Shown one piece after another: positions 9,828-18,778 of a DNA stretch of 64,000 bases (its first letter is position 1; each line of letters opens with the position of its first letter). The position numbers and the translations under genes were made by a program. A model generated the notes under the pieces. That model worked only from the letters and a program-made list of their open reading frames with translations, made no database searches and had not been told where the DNA came from. This DNA is from DATLLJ01 sp035537875 (GTDB lineage Bacteria > Acidobacteriota > Vicinamibacteria > Vicinamibacterales > CAVVIG01): assembly GCA_035537875.1 (NCBI GenBank), contig DATLLJ010000044.1, positions 10,204 through 74,203 on the forward strand, read 5' to 3'.

Positions 9828-10370
9828 TCAGAGGCGCCGGACTGTCTCGCGGGCGGCCGCCTCGAACGCTTCCAGCGCGGTTCGACCAAAGAGCACGAAG
9901 CGAACGAGACGCAGAGACGTGGCGGTCGCCGCGTGATCCTGCACCGAACGCATCATGGCCCGGGCGCAGTCGGCAATCGGAAAGCCACCCACGCCCGTGC
10001 CGAACGCCGGCAGAGCGATGGAAGTCAGGCCATGCGCGTCGGCGAGGCGGAGCGCGTTTCGTGAAGCGACTTCGATCAGGACGGCGGACGTTCGCAGATC
10101 CTGTCCCATCACCGCGGCGTGGATCACATGCTTTGCGGCCAGCCGCCCGCCGGAAGTGATGACGCACTCCCCCGGTTCGACCGGGCCTTGCGCCATCGCC
10201 TCGTCCTCGATCTTCTGCCCGCCGCGGGCCTTGATGGCGCCTGCGACGCCCGATCCCATCCAGAAGGCGTTGTTGGCGGCGTTGACGACGGCGTCGGTTG
10301 CCTGAGCGGAGATGTCTTCGTCGACGAATTCAATTGTCAGGGGCGGAATGCTCAGCTCGGACACGATCAC
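9828..10370 (-). CDS. Macrodomain protein (ADP-ribose / O-acetyl-ADP-ribose hydrolase type)
   Basis: A single-domain macrodomain protein of about 180 aa. Signature segments are the ligand-binding NAANNAFWMGSGVAGAI, then GECVITSGGRLAAKHVIHA, and the phosphate loop ALPAFGTGVGGFP. Such proteins bind or hydrolyse ADP-ribose derivatives; MacroD-type members remove ADP-ribose or deacetylate OAADPr. The start is uncertain: a GTG at 10370 (or 10364) overlaps the upstream polyprenyl synthase stop slightly, while the far upstream ATG at 10424 would overlap it by 47 bp. It sits between ispB-like and ligA genes and is probably cotranscribed with them. Confidence 0.88.
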   Translation of the reverse strand: MIVSELSIPPLTIEFVDEDISAQATDAVVNAANNAFWMGSGVAGAIKARGGQKIEDEAMAQGPVEPGECVITSGGRLAAKHVIHAAVMGQDLRTSAVLIEVASRNALRLADAHGLTSIALPAFGTGVGGFPIADCARAMMRSVQDHAATATSLRLVRFVLFGRTALEAFEAAARETVRRL

Positions 10371-10377
10371 CCGCTGG

Positions 10378-11379
10378 CTAGCGGTCGCGGGAGAGCACGT
10401 AATCCGGAAGTGCCAGGAGCGCATCGCGCGCCGAGCTCGGCGGAAAGACGTACAGCGGCTTCTTGGCGCGCTCGGCGTACTCGACGGCCCGGCGGTAGGC
10501 GTAGTCGATCGAGGCGTGCTGCTTGAGGCTGCGCAGCAGATCGTGCCACTGCTCGTCGGTGACGACGTGGGACGCGATGATGTCCCGGACGATGCGCGCG
10601 CCGATGCCGTCGCTCGACTGGCGCTGGAGATGGATGAGCGGCAGGGTGACCTTGCCTTCCCGCAGATCGCTGCCGATCGGTTTGCCGACGGCGCCCGTGT
10701 CGCCCGTGAAATCGAGGAGATCGTCCACGAGCTGGAACGCGATCCCGAGATTGAAGCCGTACTCGCGCAGCGCCTGTTCTCTCTCGCTGGAGATGTTTCC
10801 CAGCATGCCGCCGATCTGGGCGCACCCCCCGAAAAGGTACGCGGTTTTGCGGCGGATGATATCGAAGTGCTCGTCCTCGCTGATGTCGGCGTCGCCGTTC
10901 TTCGTCAGCTGATACAGCTCGCCCTCGATCATGTGCAGCGTCACGTCGCACAGCACGCGAACCAGATCCAGGGTGTCGTGGGTCAACGCCATCGCCATCG
11001 ACTTGATGTACAGGTAATCACCGAGCAGCACGGTGATGTCGTTGCCCCACCGAGAGTGCACGGCGAGGCGCCCGCGCCTCAGATCCGAATCGTCGATGAT
11101 GTCGTCGTGAACGAGCGTCGCGGTGTGAATGAACTCGACGACGGCCGCGTAGAGCACGGCGCGGTCGCCGGTGTAGCCGGCCAGCCGCGTCGCCATCAGC
11201 AGGACGGCCGGCCGCACGCGCTTGCCGCCGCTGGCGCGAATGTACTGACCGATCTTGGGAATCAGATCGACGTGCGACTGGAGATGTCGCGCGAATTCGC
11301 GGTCGACCTGATCGAGCTCATCACGAATAGGCTCGAAAATCTGGGCCAGATCGGGTGTTGATTTTTCGACGTTTTCCAC
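10378..11379 (-). CDS. ispB: Long-chain polyprenyl diphosphate synthase
   Basis: A 333-aa trans-prenyltransferase that condenses isopentenyl diphosphate onto an allylic primer to make the side chain of quinones. The two Asp-rich motifs are present: DDIID at 92-96 and DDLLD at 219-223. GGKRVRP (51-57) and the Lys in the FxxxGKPIGSDLREGK region are conserved too. Small residues versus bulky residues before the first motif would set chain length (octa- or heptaprenyl), which I cannot decide. The symbol is therefore provisional. It leads a cluster with the macrodomain and ligA genes. The 101 bp upstream separate it from tatD. Confidence 0.93.
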   Translation of the reverse strand: MENVEKSTPDLAQIFEPIRDELDQVDREFARHLQSHVDLIPKIGQYIRASGGKRVRPAVLLMATRLAGYTGDRAVLYAAVVEFIHTATLVHDDIIDDSDLRRGRLAVHSRWGNDITVLLGDYLYIKSMAMALTHDTLDLVRVLCDVTLHMIEGELYQLTKNGDADISEDEHFDIIRRKTAYLFGGCAQIGGMLGNISSEREQALREYGFNLGIAFQLVDDLLDFTGDTGAVGKPIGSDLREGKVTLPLIHLQRQSSDGIGARIVRDIIASHVVTDEQWHDLLRSLKQHASIDYAYRRAVEYAERAKKPLYVFPPSSARDALLALPDYVLSRDR

Positions 11380-11480
11380 GGCTGTTCCGGTAGGACTTTA
11401 TCATGGGGACTACGGGTCACAAAGTCGCGCACCAGGCGCGGCCGTTGTGCCGGCGTCATTCGCGAGGGGCATCGCCGCCG

Positions 11481-12260
11481 TCAGGGACGGAACAGTGCAC
11501 GAAAATTCTCGGCGGTCCGTTCACCCAGGTCACGCGCGTCGAGCCCGTGCAGCTCGGCCAGCGCCGAGACGACTGCGGCCACATGCGCCGGCTCATTGCG
11601 TTTGCCGCGGAAGGGTACAGGCGCCAGAAACGGGCTGTCGGTTTCCGTGAGCAGCCGGTCGATAGGTATCATCCGCGCGGTGTCGCGGAGCTCTGACGCC
11701 TTTGGAAAGGTCAGGATGCCGGCCAGCGAGATGTAGAAGCCGAGGTCGAGCCCGGCGCGCGCCAGCGCCGGCGTCCCGGTGAAGCAGTGCAGGACACCGC
11801 CGAGCTCCCCACGACCTTCCTCGCGCAGGATAGAGAGCGTGTCGGCGTCAGCCTCGCGCGTGTGAATGACGACCGGCCGCGACTGTTCTCGGGCGAGCCT
11901 GACCTGGGTACGGAAGACCGCCTGTTGGACGGCGCGCGGCGAAAAGTCGTAGTGGTAGTCGAGGCCGATTTCGCCTACCGCTCGTGCGGACGCCGTCAGG
12001 TCGAGCTGAGCCTGAACAACTGCGGCCGCCCGGTCGGGCCCGTCCGCGAATTCATGTGCCTGATGCGGGTGCACGCCGATCGCGAACCGCGTTTCAGGCC
12101 AGAGCCGCTCGAGCCGGGCCGCCTGCGCCCCCTCGTTCCCGTTCCCCGCTTCGAGAATCACCAGGGTGCGTTCGACGCCGGCGTCCCGTGCCCGATGGAC
12201 CACGGCCTCGAGGTCTCCCGCGAACGCCTCGTCCGCGAGGTGGCAATGCGAATCGATCAC
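11481..12260 (-). CDS. tatD: TatD family metal-dependent hydrolase/DNase
   Basis: A 259-aa TIM-barrel hydrolase of the amidohydrolase superfamily. The metal ligands are visible as SHCH (residues 4-7), the Glu in VGEIGLDYHYDFS, the His residues in VVIHTREA and GVLHCFTG, and the Asp in LTETDSPFLAP. TatD/YcfH proteins are 3'-5' DNases or tRNA-acting hydrolases. The GTG start at 12260 overlaps the metG stop by 4 bp, which fixes the start and indicates coupling; the open frame continues far upstream antiparallel to nothing real. The metG-tatD order is common in bacteria. Confidence 0.93.
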   Translation of the reverse strand: MIDSHCHLADEAFAGDLEAVVHRARDAGVERTLVILEAGNGNEGAQAARLERLWPETRFAIGVHPHQAHEFADGPDRAAAVVQAQLDLTASARAVGEIGLDYHYDFSPRAVQQAVFRTQVRLAREQSRPVVIHTREADADTLSILREEGRGELGGVLHCFTGTPALARAGLDLGFYISLAGILTFPKASELRDTARMIPIDRLLTETDSPFLAPVPFRGKRNEPAHVAAVVSALAELHGLDARDLGERTAENFRALFRP

Positions 12261-14200
12261 CGGACCCGCGTTCCCGGCGGAGGCGGCTCCTCGAACGACA
12301 GCAGCATCGGTTTCCCGCCCTCGGGGCTCGCGGCGAGCACCATCCCGTTCGACTCGACGCCCATCAACGTCGCGGGCTGGAGGTTGAACACGATGACCAC
12401 GGAGCGGCCAACGAGCGTGTCGGGCTCGTAGGCGTCTGCGAGGCCGGCGACGAGCGTCCGCTGCTCGGAGCCGACGTCCACGCTCAGCTTCAGCAGCTTC
12501 TTGGACTTGGGCACGCGCTCGGCAGCGAGCACCCGGGCCACGCGGAGCTCGACCTTCATGAAGTCGTCGATGGAGATCCTTGCGGATGCCGCAGCGGCAG
12601 GTGCCGCGGGTCCTGGTCCCGTGCCGGGTGCAGTGTCTGGTGGCGTAGCGCCAGGTGCGGCGCCAGGTGTGTGGGTGTCTGTCACGGTCGTGGGCTCCTT
12701 GCGCGGCCACAGCGGACCTGCGAGGGCGAGCGTGCGCTCGCCCTCGGCCCGCCAATGGCCGTCGCGGTCGAAGTGCAGTGTGTCGCTCGGCGCGCCGACG
12801 CGTCGCAGGATTTCTCCGGTCGAGGCCGGCATGAACGGCGAAAGCAGGACGGCCGCCAGGCGGATGGCCTCCGCCGAGTCGAACAGCACCTGCGACAAAC
12901 GTCCGGCGCTCGACGGATCTTTTGCCAGCGCCCACGGCGACGTCGCCGCGATGAATTCGTTGGTGGCGTCGACGAGGCGGTAGGCCGCCGCCGCCCCTTC
13001 GTGAAGCTCGAGGGCGTCCATCGATCGCCGGTAGTCGTTGACCACCTGCTCGGCGAGCCGCACAAGCTGATCCGAGGGTCCGGTCGCGGGCGCGACCCTC
13101 CCTTCCCGATACCGGTGCGCCATCGTCGTGACGCGGCTCACCAGGTTGCCGAGATTGTTCGCCAGGTCGGTGTTGTAGCGCTCGTCGTACCGCTCCCATG
13201 AGAAGTCGCCGTCCGCGCCGAAGGCAATCTCCTTCGTCAGGAACAGGCGGAGCGGATCGGGTCCGAACCGGTCGGCTGCTTCCACCGGATCGATGGCCGT
13301 GCCGAGCGACTTGCTCATGCGCTGGCCGTTCACGGTCATGAACCCGTGGCCGAAGACCTGGCGCGGCAGTGGAAGCCTGGCGCTCATCAGCATCGCCGGC
13401 CAGATCACCGTGTGAAAGCGGGTAATGTCCTTCCCGATGATGTGGAGGTCGGCAGGCCACCACTTTGCGAACAGCGCAGGGTCCCTGCCCAACCCGACGG
13501 CCGACGCGTAGTTGATCAGCGCGTCAAACCAGACATACACGACGCTTCCGGCGTCGAACGGCAGCGGGATGCCCCAGGCCTGCCCCGCGCGGCTGACCGA
13601 GATGTCGTCGAGGCCGCTCTCGAGCAGTCGCAGGATCTCGTTGCGCCGCTCGTCGGGCTGCAGAAACTCAGGGTGTCTGGAAAAGTGATCGAGGATCGGC
13701 TGCTGATACTTGGAAAGGCGGAAGAAGAAGTTCTTCTCTCGGATCCACTGAGGTTGTGTGAGATGAAGCGGACACTTACCATCCACAAGGTCCTTTTCCT
13801 GCTTGAACGCTTCGCAGCCGACACAGTACCACCCCTCGTAGACGCCTTCGTAAATATCGCCGGCGTCATGGATCTTCTTGGTCAGCATCGTCACCCCGGA
13901 TTCGTGACGCGGCTCGGTGGTTCGAATGAAATCGTCGAACGACACGTCGAGTCGCTTCCAGGTCCGGCGGAACTCGTGCTCCATCCGATCGCAGTACGCC
14001 AGCGGATCGAGTCCCTCCTCGGATGCCTTCTTGAACACGTTCTGCGAATGCTCGTCGGCGCCCATCAGGAAGCGAGTTTCGACGCCGCAGAGCCGCTTGT
14101 ACCGCGCGATCACGTCGGCGGCGATCTTCTCGTAGGCAGTGCCAAGGTGCGGCCGGCTGTTGACGAAGTCGATGGCAGTGGTGAGGAAAAAACGGCTCAC
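12257..14200 (-). CDS. metG: Methionyl-tRNA synthetase with C-terminal tRNA-binding domain
   Basis: A 647-aa class I synthetase charging tRNA-Met. The HIGH-like motif is PHLG at 17-20 and the KMSKS motif is RMSKS at 294-298. A single zinc knuckle is visible at Cys126, Cys129, Cys143 and His146. The anticodon-binding helical domain covers about 370-510. A Pro/Ala/Thr-rich linker leads to a Trbp111/EMAP-type OB domain from about 540 (VELRVARVLAAERVPKSKKL, then NLQPATLMGVESNGMVLA). It overlaps both larC upstream and tatD downstream by 4 bp, so larC-metG-tatD form one translation-coupled unit. Confidence 0.97.
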   Translation of the reverse strand: MSRFFLTTAIDFVNSRPHLGTAYEKIAADVIARYKRLCGVETRFLMGADEHSQNVFKKASEEGLDPLAYCDRMEHEFRRTWKRLDVSFDDFIRTTEPRHESGVTMLTKKIHDAGDIYEGVYEGWYCVGCEAFKQEKDLVDGKCPLHLTQPQWIREKNFFFRLSKYQQPILDHFSRHPEFLQPDERRNEILRLLESGLDDISVSRAGQAWGIPLPFDAGSVVYVWFDALINYASAVGLGRDPALFAKWWPADLHIIGKDITRFHTVIWPAMLMSARLPLPRQVFGHGFMTVNGQRMSKSLGTAIDPVEAADRFGPDPLRLFLTKEIAFGADGDFSWERYDERYNTDLANNLGNLVSRVTTMAHRYREGRVAPATGPSDQLVRLAEQVVNDYRRSMDALELHEGAAAAYRLVDATNEFIAATSPWALAKDPSSAGRLSQVLFDSAEAIRLAAVLLSPFMPASTGEILRRVGAPSDTLHFDRDGHWRAEGERTLALAGPLWPRKEPTTVTDTHTPGAAPGATPPDTAPGTGPGPAAPAAAASARISIDDFMKVELRVARVLAAERVPKSKKLLKLSVDVGSEQRTLVAGLADAYEPDTLVGRSVVIVFNLQPATLMGVESNGMVLAASPEGGKPMLLSFEEPPPPGTRVR

Positions 14201-15447
14201 GAGCGGCGACTCTGACTGGCGCTGAACGCCGAGACGGCCATGGCCTGCACTTCTTTGACCGGGAGGTTGTTGGCTGCCGCCAGCCGGGCACAGTCCTCGA
14301 ATTCCGGAACGGCGTTCATCACCCGGCCTTCACGCCGCGCGATCTTGAAGCGCACGGCGCCGAGCGGGGTATCGACCGGCACGATTTCGCGTTGGAGGCA
14401 GTCGCGATCGACCTCCGAGTGCCGCAGGCCGATGGTGGTCGTCTCCTGGAAGATCACGTCCGATATCTGCGGGAGCCGCTCGGGAGCGACGATCACGGTC
14501 AACAGCGTTCCGGGCCGGTTCTTCTTCATCTGTACCGGCACGTAGAACACCTCCAGCGCACCCGCCGCGTACAGCCGATCCATAACTACGCCGAAGATCT
14601 GGGGGTTCATGTCGTCGATTTCGCATTCGACGACCGTGACGCGTTCGGTCTGCCGGCCGGCTATGCCGCTGCCGATCAGCACCCGCAGCACATTGGGCGT
14701 CGCTGGATCGTCCCGGTCGCCGGCGCCGTAGCCCACCTTCTCGATGCTCATCGCTGGTATCGAGCCAAAGGACTCGGCGTACGACGACACGATAAGCGCG
14801 CCGGTGGGCGTGACCAGCTCTTTCTGAACCGTTCCACCGTAGACCGGTGCGCCCCCCAGCAGCTTGACCGTCGCCGGCGCTGGCACTGGAAACAGGCCGT
14901 GCGCCGACTGGACCACGCCGCCGCCGACGTTGAGCGGCGAGCAGACGATTCGGTCGGCACCCAGCCATTCCAGAGCGTAGACGATGCCGACGATGTCGAT
15001 GATCGAGTCGAGGGCGCCGACCTCGTGGAGATGGACCTTTTCAACCGGCATATCGTGAACGCCCGCTTCGACCTCCGCCAGGCGCTGAAACATCGCCTTG
15101 GCCCGGTCCCGACCAGGGGCCGACAGCGCCGACTGGTCGATCAGTTTGAAAATAGCCGACAGGTGCCGGTGAGGGTGGTGTTCATGGTCATGCCTGGGCG
15201 TTACGCTGGCCGCGGCGGAGCCCGGCTGGGAGGCCGCGAGCGAAGACGCGTGCTCGTGCACCGTAAACTTCGTCGCCGACACGCCCGCACGCAGGACCCG
15301 CGAGGCGCTGACCTCATAACCCCGCACGGCGAGGCTCCCGAGCGCGCCCTTCAAATCCTCGATCGGCAGCCCCGCGTCGAGCACGGCGCCGAGCGCCATA
15401 TCGCCGGAGATGCCTGAGAAACAGTCAAAATACAGAATACGACTCAA
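14197..15447 (-). CDS. larC: Nickel insertion protein LarC (nickel-pincer cofactor chelatase)
   Basis: A 416-aa protein of the LarC family, which uses CTP to insert nickel into pyridinium-3,5-bisthiocarboxylate mononucleotide, the cofactor of lactate racemase and relatives. Family signatures are the N-terminal YFDCFSGISGDM, a His-rich metal patch at about 80-90 (HDHEHHPHRH), VHLHEVGALDSIIDIVG, and the C-terminal VECEIDDMNPQIFG. The start is TTG at 15447, immediately before the family N-terminus. LarB, LarE and LarA genes are not in the window, so this is an orphan locally. It is coupled to metG by a 4-bp overlap. Its upstream region holds GATGACC-word repeats and a fold-back element. Confidence 0.93.
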   Translation of the reverse strand: MSRILYFDCFSGISGDMALGAVLDAGLPIEDLKGALGSLAVRGYEVSASRVLRAGVSATKFTVHEHASSLAASQPGSAAASVTPRHDHEHHPHRHLSAIFKLIDQSALSAPGRDRAKAMFQRLAEVEAGVHDMPVEKVHLHEVGALDSIIDIVGIVYALEWLGADRIVCSPLNVGGGVVQSAHGLFPVPAPATVKLLGGAPVYGGTVQKELVTPTGALIVSSYAESFGSIPAMSIEKVGYGAGDRDDPATPNVLRVLIGSGIAGRQTERVTVVECEIDDMNPQIFGVVMDRLYAAGALEVFYVPVQMKKNRPGTLLTVIVAPERLPQISDVIFQETTTIGLRHSEVDRDCLQREIVPVDTPLGAVRFKIARREGRVMNAVPEFEDCARLAAANNLPVKEVQAMAVSAFSASQSRRS

Positions 15448-15859
15448 TATCCCAATCCAATGACCCGATGACCAGATGACTAGTACGACTTTGTCACATT
15501 CCTCTCATGTAGACCGGACAGAAACGGCCTGCGACGGCGAACGTGGGAGCGGCGCGACGCACGCGACAGACGGGAAACCGCACAGCAAGGCCGAGTCCAG
15601 GCCAGGTCGCGGACCTGGCCGGCGCTGTGCCCATGTCCTGGAGGTGCGGTTTCCCGCGCCGTCGACCCCGTTCGCCGGAGCAGGCTGTTCCTGTCCGAAA
15701 TTCTGGATGTGACAAAGTCGTACTCTAGTGGCCCGTCCAGATGACCCAATTCCCCTTCGCCACAACCCTGTAAGTATTGTCCAATCGAGTCGCGAAGTGT
15801 AAGTCGGCGGCGGGCGAGGAAGTTGTCCGGGTGGGTGTCGCTGCGAGGGATCGCGGGCT
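15448..15859. other. 412-bp gap between divergently placed radC 3' end and larC 5' end
   Basis: This gap carries no credible gene. It holds a GATGACC-type word repeat (15459-15480), a 243-bp fold-back element (15482-15724), a second copy of the word repeat (15736-15750) and about 100 bp of ordinary spacer before the radC stop. Both flanking genes are on the minus strand, so any larC promoter must lie here or in the element. Confidence 0.7.
15482..15724. mobile_element. MITE-like fold-back element with perfect 18-bp terminal inverted repeats
   Basis: The ends are AGTACGACTTTGTCACAT (15482-15499) and its exact reverse complement (15707-15724). The interior also pairs: GGACAGAAACGGCCTGC (from 15516) with the region before 15700, GGGAAACCGCAC (about 15572-15583) with GTGCGGTTTCCC (about 15643-15654), and a central hairpin GGCCAGGTC-GCG-GACCTGGCC (15600-15620). 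The whole element can therefore fold into one long imperfect stem. It has no transposase. A target duplication cannot be proved because the flanks are themselves repeated words (CCAGATGAC occurs on both sides). Confidence 0.75.
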
Positions 15860-16528
15860 TCAGATCCGTCCAGTCTCTTTGAAGCTGCAGTACCGGACAT
15901 CGCCAAGAACGATGTGATCCACGACCTCGATTCCCATCAGCACTCCCGCAGCCACCAACCGGCGCGTCAGCTCCACGTCGTCCGCGCTCGGCGTGGGATC
16001 GCCCGAGGGGTGGTTGTGGAAGACGAGAAGCGCGGCGGCGCCTCCGAGCGCGGCTTCGCGGAAGACGTCTCGCGGCTCGACCGCCGTGCTGTTCAGCGTG
16101 CCGACCGTAATCACCGTCGTCCTCAGGACCCGGTGCCTCGTGTCGAGCAGGACCACGCCAAACTGCTCGACGCTGCGTCCGCTGAATGCCGGCATCAGGA
16201 ACGCTGCCGCCTGCTGCGGCGTCTGCAGCTGAATCCGGGCGCGAGGGCGGTGCGCCAACGTCCGGCGTCCCAGCTCGAGGGCGGCGACCAGCTGGGCGGC
16301 GCGAGCGGGGCCGATGCCCGTCACGCGCACGAGCTCGTCGCAGCCGGACTGGACGAGGCCATGAAGGCCGCCGCGCGCCGCCAGCAGCGCGTTGGCCAGA
16401 GCCAGCGCGTCACGGCCGGGACATCCGCTTCCAACCACCACCGCTATCAGCTCGTTGTCGCCCAGCGCCCGCGCGCCGTGAGCCAGCAGTTTCTCCCGCG
16501 GACGGTCGTCGGGGGACAGCTCTTTCAT
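15860..16528 (-). CDS. radC: RadC family JAMM-domain protein
   Basis: A 222-aa protein, normal length for RadC. An N-terminal helix-hairpin-helix region (LVRVTGIGPARAAQLVAALEL) precedes the JAMM/MPN metalloprotease-like domain. The zinc motif HxHPSGDPxPSxxD is seen as FHNHPSGDPTPSADD. Despite the name, a direct role in repair is unproven in the family. The start at 16528 (MKELSPDDRPREKLL) matches the family N-terminus; a longer frame upstream adds 57 residues without similarity and was rejected. It is divergent from the ABC-transporter operon. Confidence 0.93.
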   Translation of the reverse strand: MKELSPDDRPREKLLAHGARALGDNELIAVVVGSGCPGRDALALANALLAARGGLHGLVQSGCDELVRVTGIGPARAAQLVAALELGRRTLAHRPRARIQLQTPQQAAAFLMPAFSGRSVEQFGVVLLDTRHRVLRTTVITVGTLNSTAVEPRDVFREAALGGAAALLVFHNHPSGDPTPSADDVELTRRLVAAGVLMGIEVVDHIVLGDVRYCSFKETGRI

Positions 16529-16754
16529 TGCGACATTGCCTTGGTGCAAGAAGTGCGCGCATGACGTCCGAGCCCGGAGGCGCACGACGGCCTGGCGGAC
16601 TGGACCAAGCGTTTGAAAAACTACGAACGTGGGCGCCAACGATGGTACGAGGAAACTGCGCATGCCGACGCCCTGATCCTGCGCTGACCGGATCAACACA
16701 CCCAGGCGACGGCGTGCCCCGGGTTCGGCGGCTGTCTAAACCGGCGGGAATCCC

Positions 16755-16801
16755 TATAGAATGACGGTGTCTCGCGTCACTTTTGCTTTTTCGGAAGGGG
16801 G
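16755..16801 (+). promoter_or_regulatory. Putative -10 and ribosome-binding site of the peptide ABC operon
   Basis: TATAGAAT at 16755-16762 is a reasonable -10, with no clear -35 upstream. A strong purine-rich Shine-Dalgarno (GGAAGGGGGAG) lies a few bases before the ATG at 16808. Confidence 0.4.
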
Positions 16802-16807
16802 AGCGTA

Positions 16808-18778
16808 ATGCGCGTCCTGTCACGGTCGCTCATCATGATTCTTGTAGCGGTCTTCCCGTTGGCGTGTGGAGGGGGATCGACATCTGATATCGCGGAACAA
16901 CCGGCTGCAACCTCGCCGTCCGGCGGCGGCTCGACGGCTTCCCTGGACAAGAACGCCTACCCGGTATTCCCAAATCCCGATGCCGGTGCGGACCCAGCCG
17001 TGCCTGCCGAACAGGGCGGAAAGGGCTTCACCGGTCAGGGATGGGAGACGAACACCGATTACGACCTTATCGGCGATCCTCGGGCAGTCAAAGGTGGGAC
17101 GCTGCGACAGGCGATGCTGACCGATTTCCCGTCGACGCTTCGATACTACGGCCCGAATCGAACCGCCTGGAACAACATGCTCCACGGCCTGGCGTATGAG
17201 ACGCTCCTCGGGCTGCACCCCACGACGCTCGACTACATGCCGGTCCTCGCTACCCACTGGCAGATCTCAGCCGACAAACAGACGTTCCGCTTTCGGATCA
17301 ACCCAAACGCCCGCTGGTCGGACGGCGTGCCGGTCACGTCCGACGACGTGCTGGCGAGCTGGAAGCTGGCGACCGACAAGGGGCTCCAGGATCCGGCGAT
17401 CACGCTCATCTTCTCGAGCTTCCAGCCGCCCGTCGCCGAGAGCAAATACATCGTCTCGGTCAAGGCGAAAGACGAGAACTGGCAGAACTTCCTGTATTTC
17501 TCGGGGATGTTCATCTATCCGGCACACATCCTGAAGGGCGTGGACGGCGCGGCGTACATCAAGGAGTACAACTACAAGATGCTGCCCGGGACGGGGCCGT
17601 ACATGCTCTCCGAGCAGGACGTCGAAAAGGGGAGGATGGTCCGGATTCGACGGAGGCCCGATTACTGGGCCGAAACCCATCGTCGCAACGTCGGGATCTC
17701 GAACTTCGACGAGATCCAGCAGCTCGTGGTCCGCGATCGGAATCTCGAGTTCGAGATGTTCAAGAGGGGCGACGTCGACTACTACTTCGTGCAGCGCGCG
17801 CAGATGTGGGTCGAGGAGCTCGACTATCCGAACATCCAGCGCGGGCTCAACCAGAAACGGAAGGTGTTCAACCACAATCCGCAAGGGGTGTCGGGCATCG
17901 CGATCAACACGCGGCGCGAGCCGTACAACGACATCAAGGTCCGCAAGGCGCTGCGCCACCTCTTCAACCGGGAGACCATGGTCGAGAAGATGATGTTCAA
18001 CGAGTACGTGCTGACAGACTCGATCTTCCCGGGGAGCGTGTACGAGAACCCGAACAACGAAAAAGTCCGGTACGACCCGCAGAGAGCGCTGACGCTGCTC
18101 GCCGAAGCGGGGTGGAAGGATCGCGATTCCTCCGGGCGACTCGTGAAGAACGGCCAGCCAATGAACCTCGAGATCGTCTACGGCGACCAGGCATCCGAGC
18201 GGTACTTCACGATCTTCCAGGAGGACCTGCGCAAGATCGGGATCACGCTCAACCTCCGTTTCGTCACTTTCGAGACGCTGGTCAAGCTGCTGGACGAGCG
18301 CACGTTCAGCATGGCGTCGATCGCCTATACGGGCGAAGTGTTCCCGAGCCCCGAGGCCAACCTGCGGTCGGATCTGGCCGATCAGAAGAATACGAACAAC
18401 ATCACCGGCTTCAAGAACAAGCGTGCGGACGAGATCATCGCGGCCTACACCAGGGAATTCGACTTCTCCAGGCGCGTGAAGCTCCTTCAGGAGCTCGACG
18501 GACTGGTGACCAACGATCACAGCTGGATTCTCGAATGGTCGGCGCCGTACCAGCGTTTCGTCTACTGGAACAAGTTCGGCCAGGCGAAGGGCCTGCTGAC
18601 GCGCATCGGCGACTACCGTGACATACCGTCGCTCTGGTGGATCGACCCGGCGAAAGCCGAGCAGGTGGAGGCTGCGCTCAAGGACACGTCGATCCAGCTC
18701 GGTGAAGGGGCACGCGACGATCGTTACTGGCTCGAGTTCGCGCGACTGGAGGCGCAGCGGAATCCCGTGACGCAATGA
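16808..18778 (+). CDS. Peptide/nickel-type ABC transporter substrate-binding lipoprotein (SBP family 5)
   Basis: A 656-aa solute-binding lipoprotein. The signal peptide ends in a lipobox-like PLAC with Cys20 as lipidation site, followed by a Gly/Ser-rich tether. The mature part is the large family 5 fold (FRFRINPNARWSDGVPVTSDDV, then the GTGPYML segment and a VRKALRHLFNRE segment). The long insertion and length resemble YejA-like microcin/oligopeptide binders rather than DppA. It captures peptides at the membrane for the permease pair encoded next. It is first in a five-gene run, and its stop overlaps the next start by 4 bp. Confidence 0.93.
   Translation: MRVLSRSLIMILVAVFPLACGGGSTSDIAEQPAATSPSGGGSTASLDKNAYPVFPNPDAGADPAVPAEQGGKGFTGQGWETNTDYDLIGDPRAVKGGTLRQAMLTDFPSTLRYYGPNRTAWNNMLHGLAYETLLGLHPTTLDYMPVLATHWQISADKQTFRFRINPNARWSDGVPVTSDDVLASWKLATDKGLQDPAITLIFSSFQPPVAESKYIVSVKAKDENWQNFLYFSGMFIYPAHILKGVDGAAYIKEYNYKMLPGTGPYMLSEQDVEKGRMVRIRRRPDYWAETHRRNVGISNFDEIQQLVVRDRNLEFEMFKRGDVDYYFVQRAQMWVEELDYPNIQRGLNQKRKVFNHNPQGVSGIAINTRREPYNDIKVRKALRHLFNRETMVEKMMFNEYVLTDSIFPGSVYENPNNEKVRYDPQRALTLLAEAGWKDRDSSGRLVKNGQPMNLEIVYGDQASERYFTIFQEDLRKIGITLNLRFVTFETLVKLLDERTFSMASIAYTGEVFPSPEANLRSDLADQKNTNNITGFKNKRADEIIAAYTREFDFSRRVKLLQELDGLVTNDHSWILEWSAPYQRFVYWNKFGQAKGLLTRIGDYRDIPSLWWIDPAKAEQVEAALKDTSIQLGEGARDDRYWLEFARLEAQRNPVTQ

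Noticed and set aside
12261..13463. Long in-frame N-terminal extension of tatD
   Set aside because: It runs inside metG on the same strand in another frame, and TatD proteins begin at the SHCH segment.
15471..15750. CCAGATGAC on both sides as a 9-bp target-site duplication of the fold-back element
   Set aside because: The word recurs in the spacer itself (and near dapF), so duplication by insertion cannot be told from the repeat, and the right end has extra bases.
17267..18775. Minus-strand frame of about 500 codons
   Set aside because: Antisense to the substrate-binding protein gene, which has a lipobox and family motifs.
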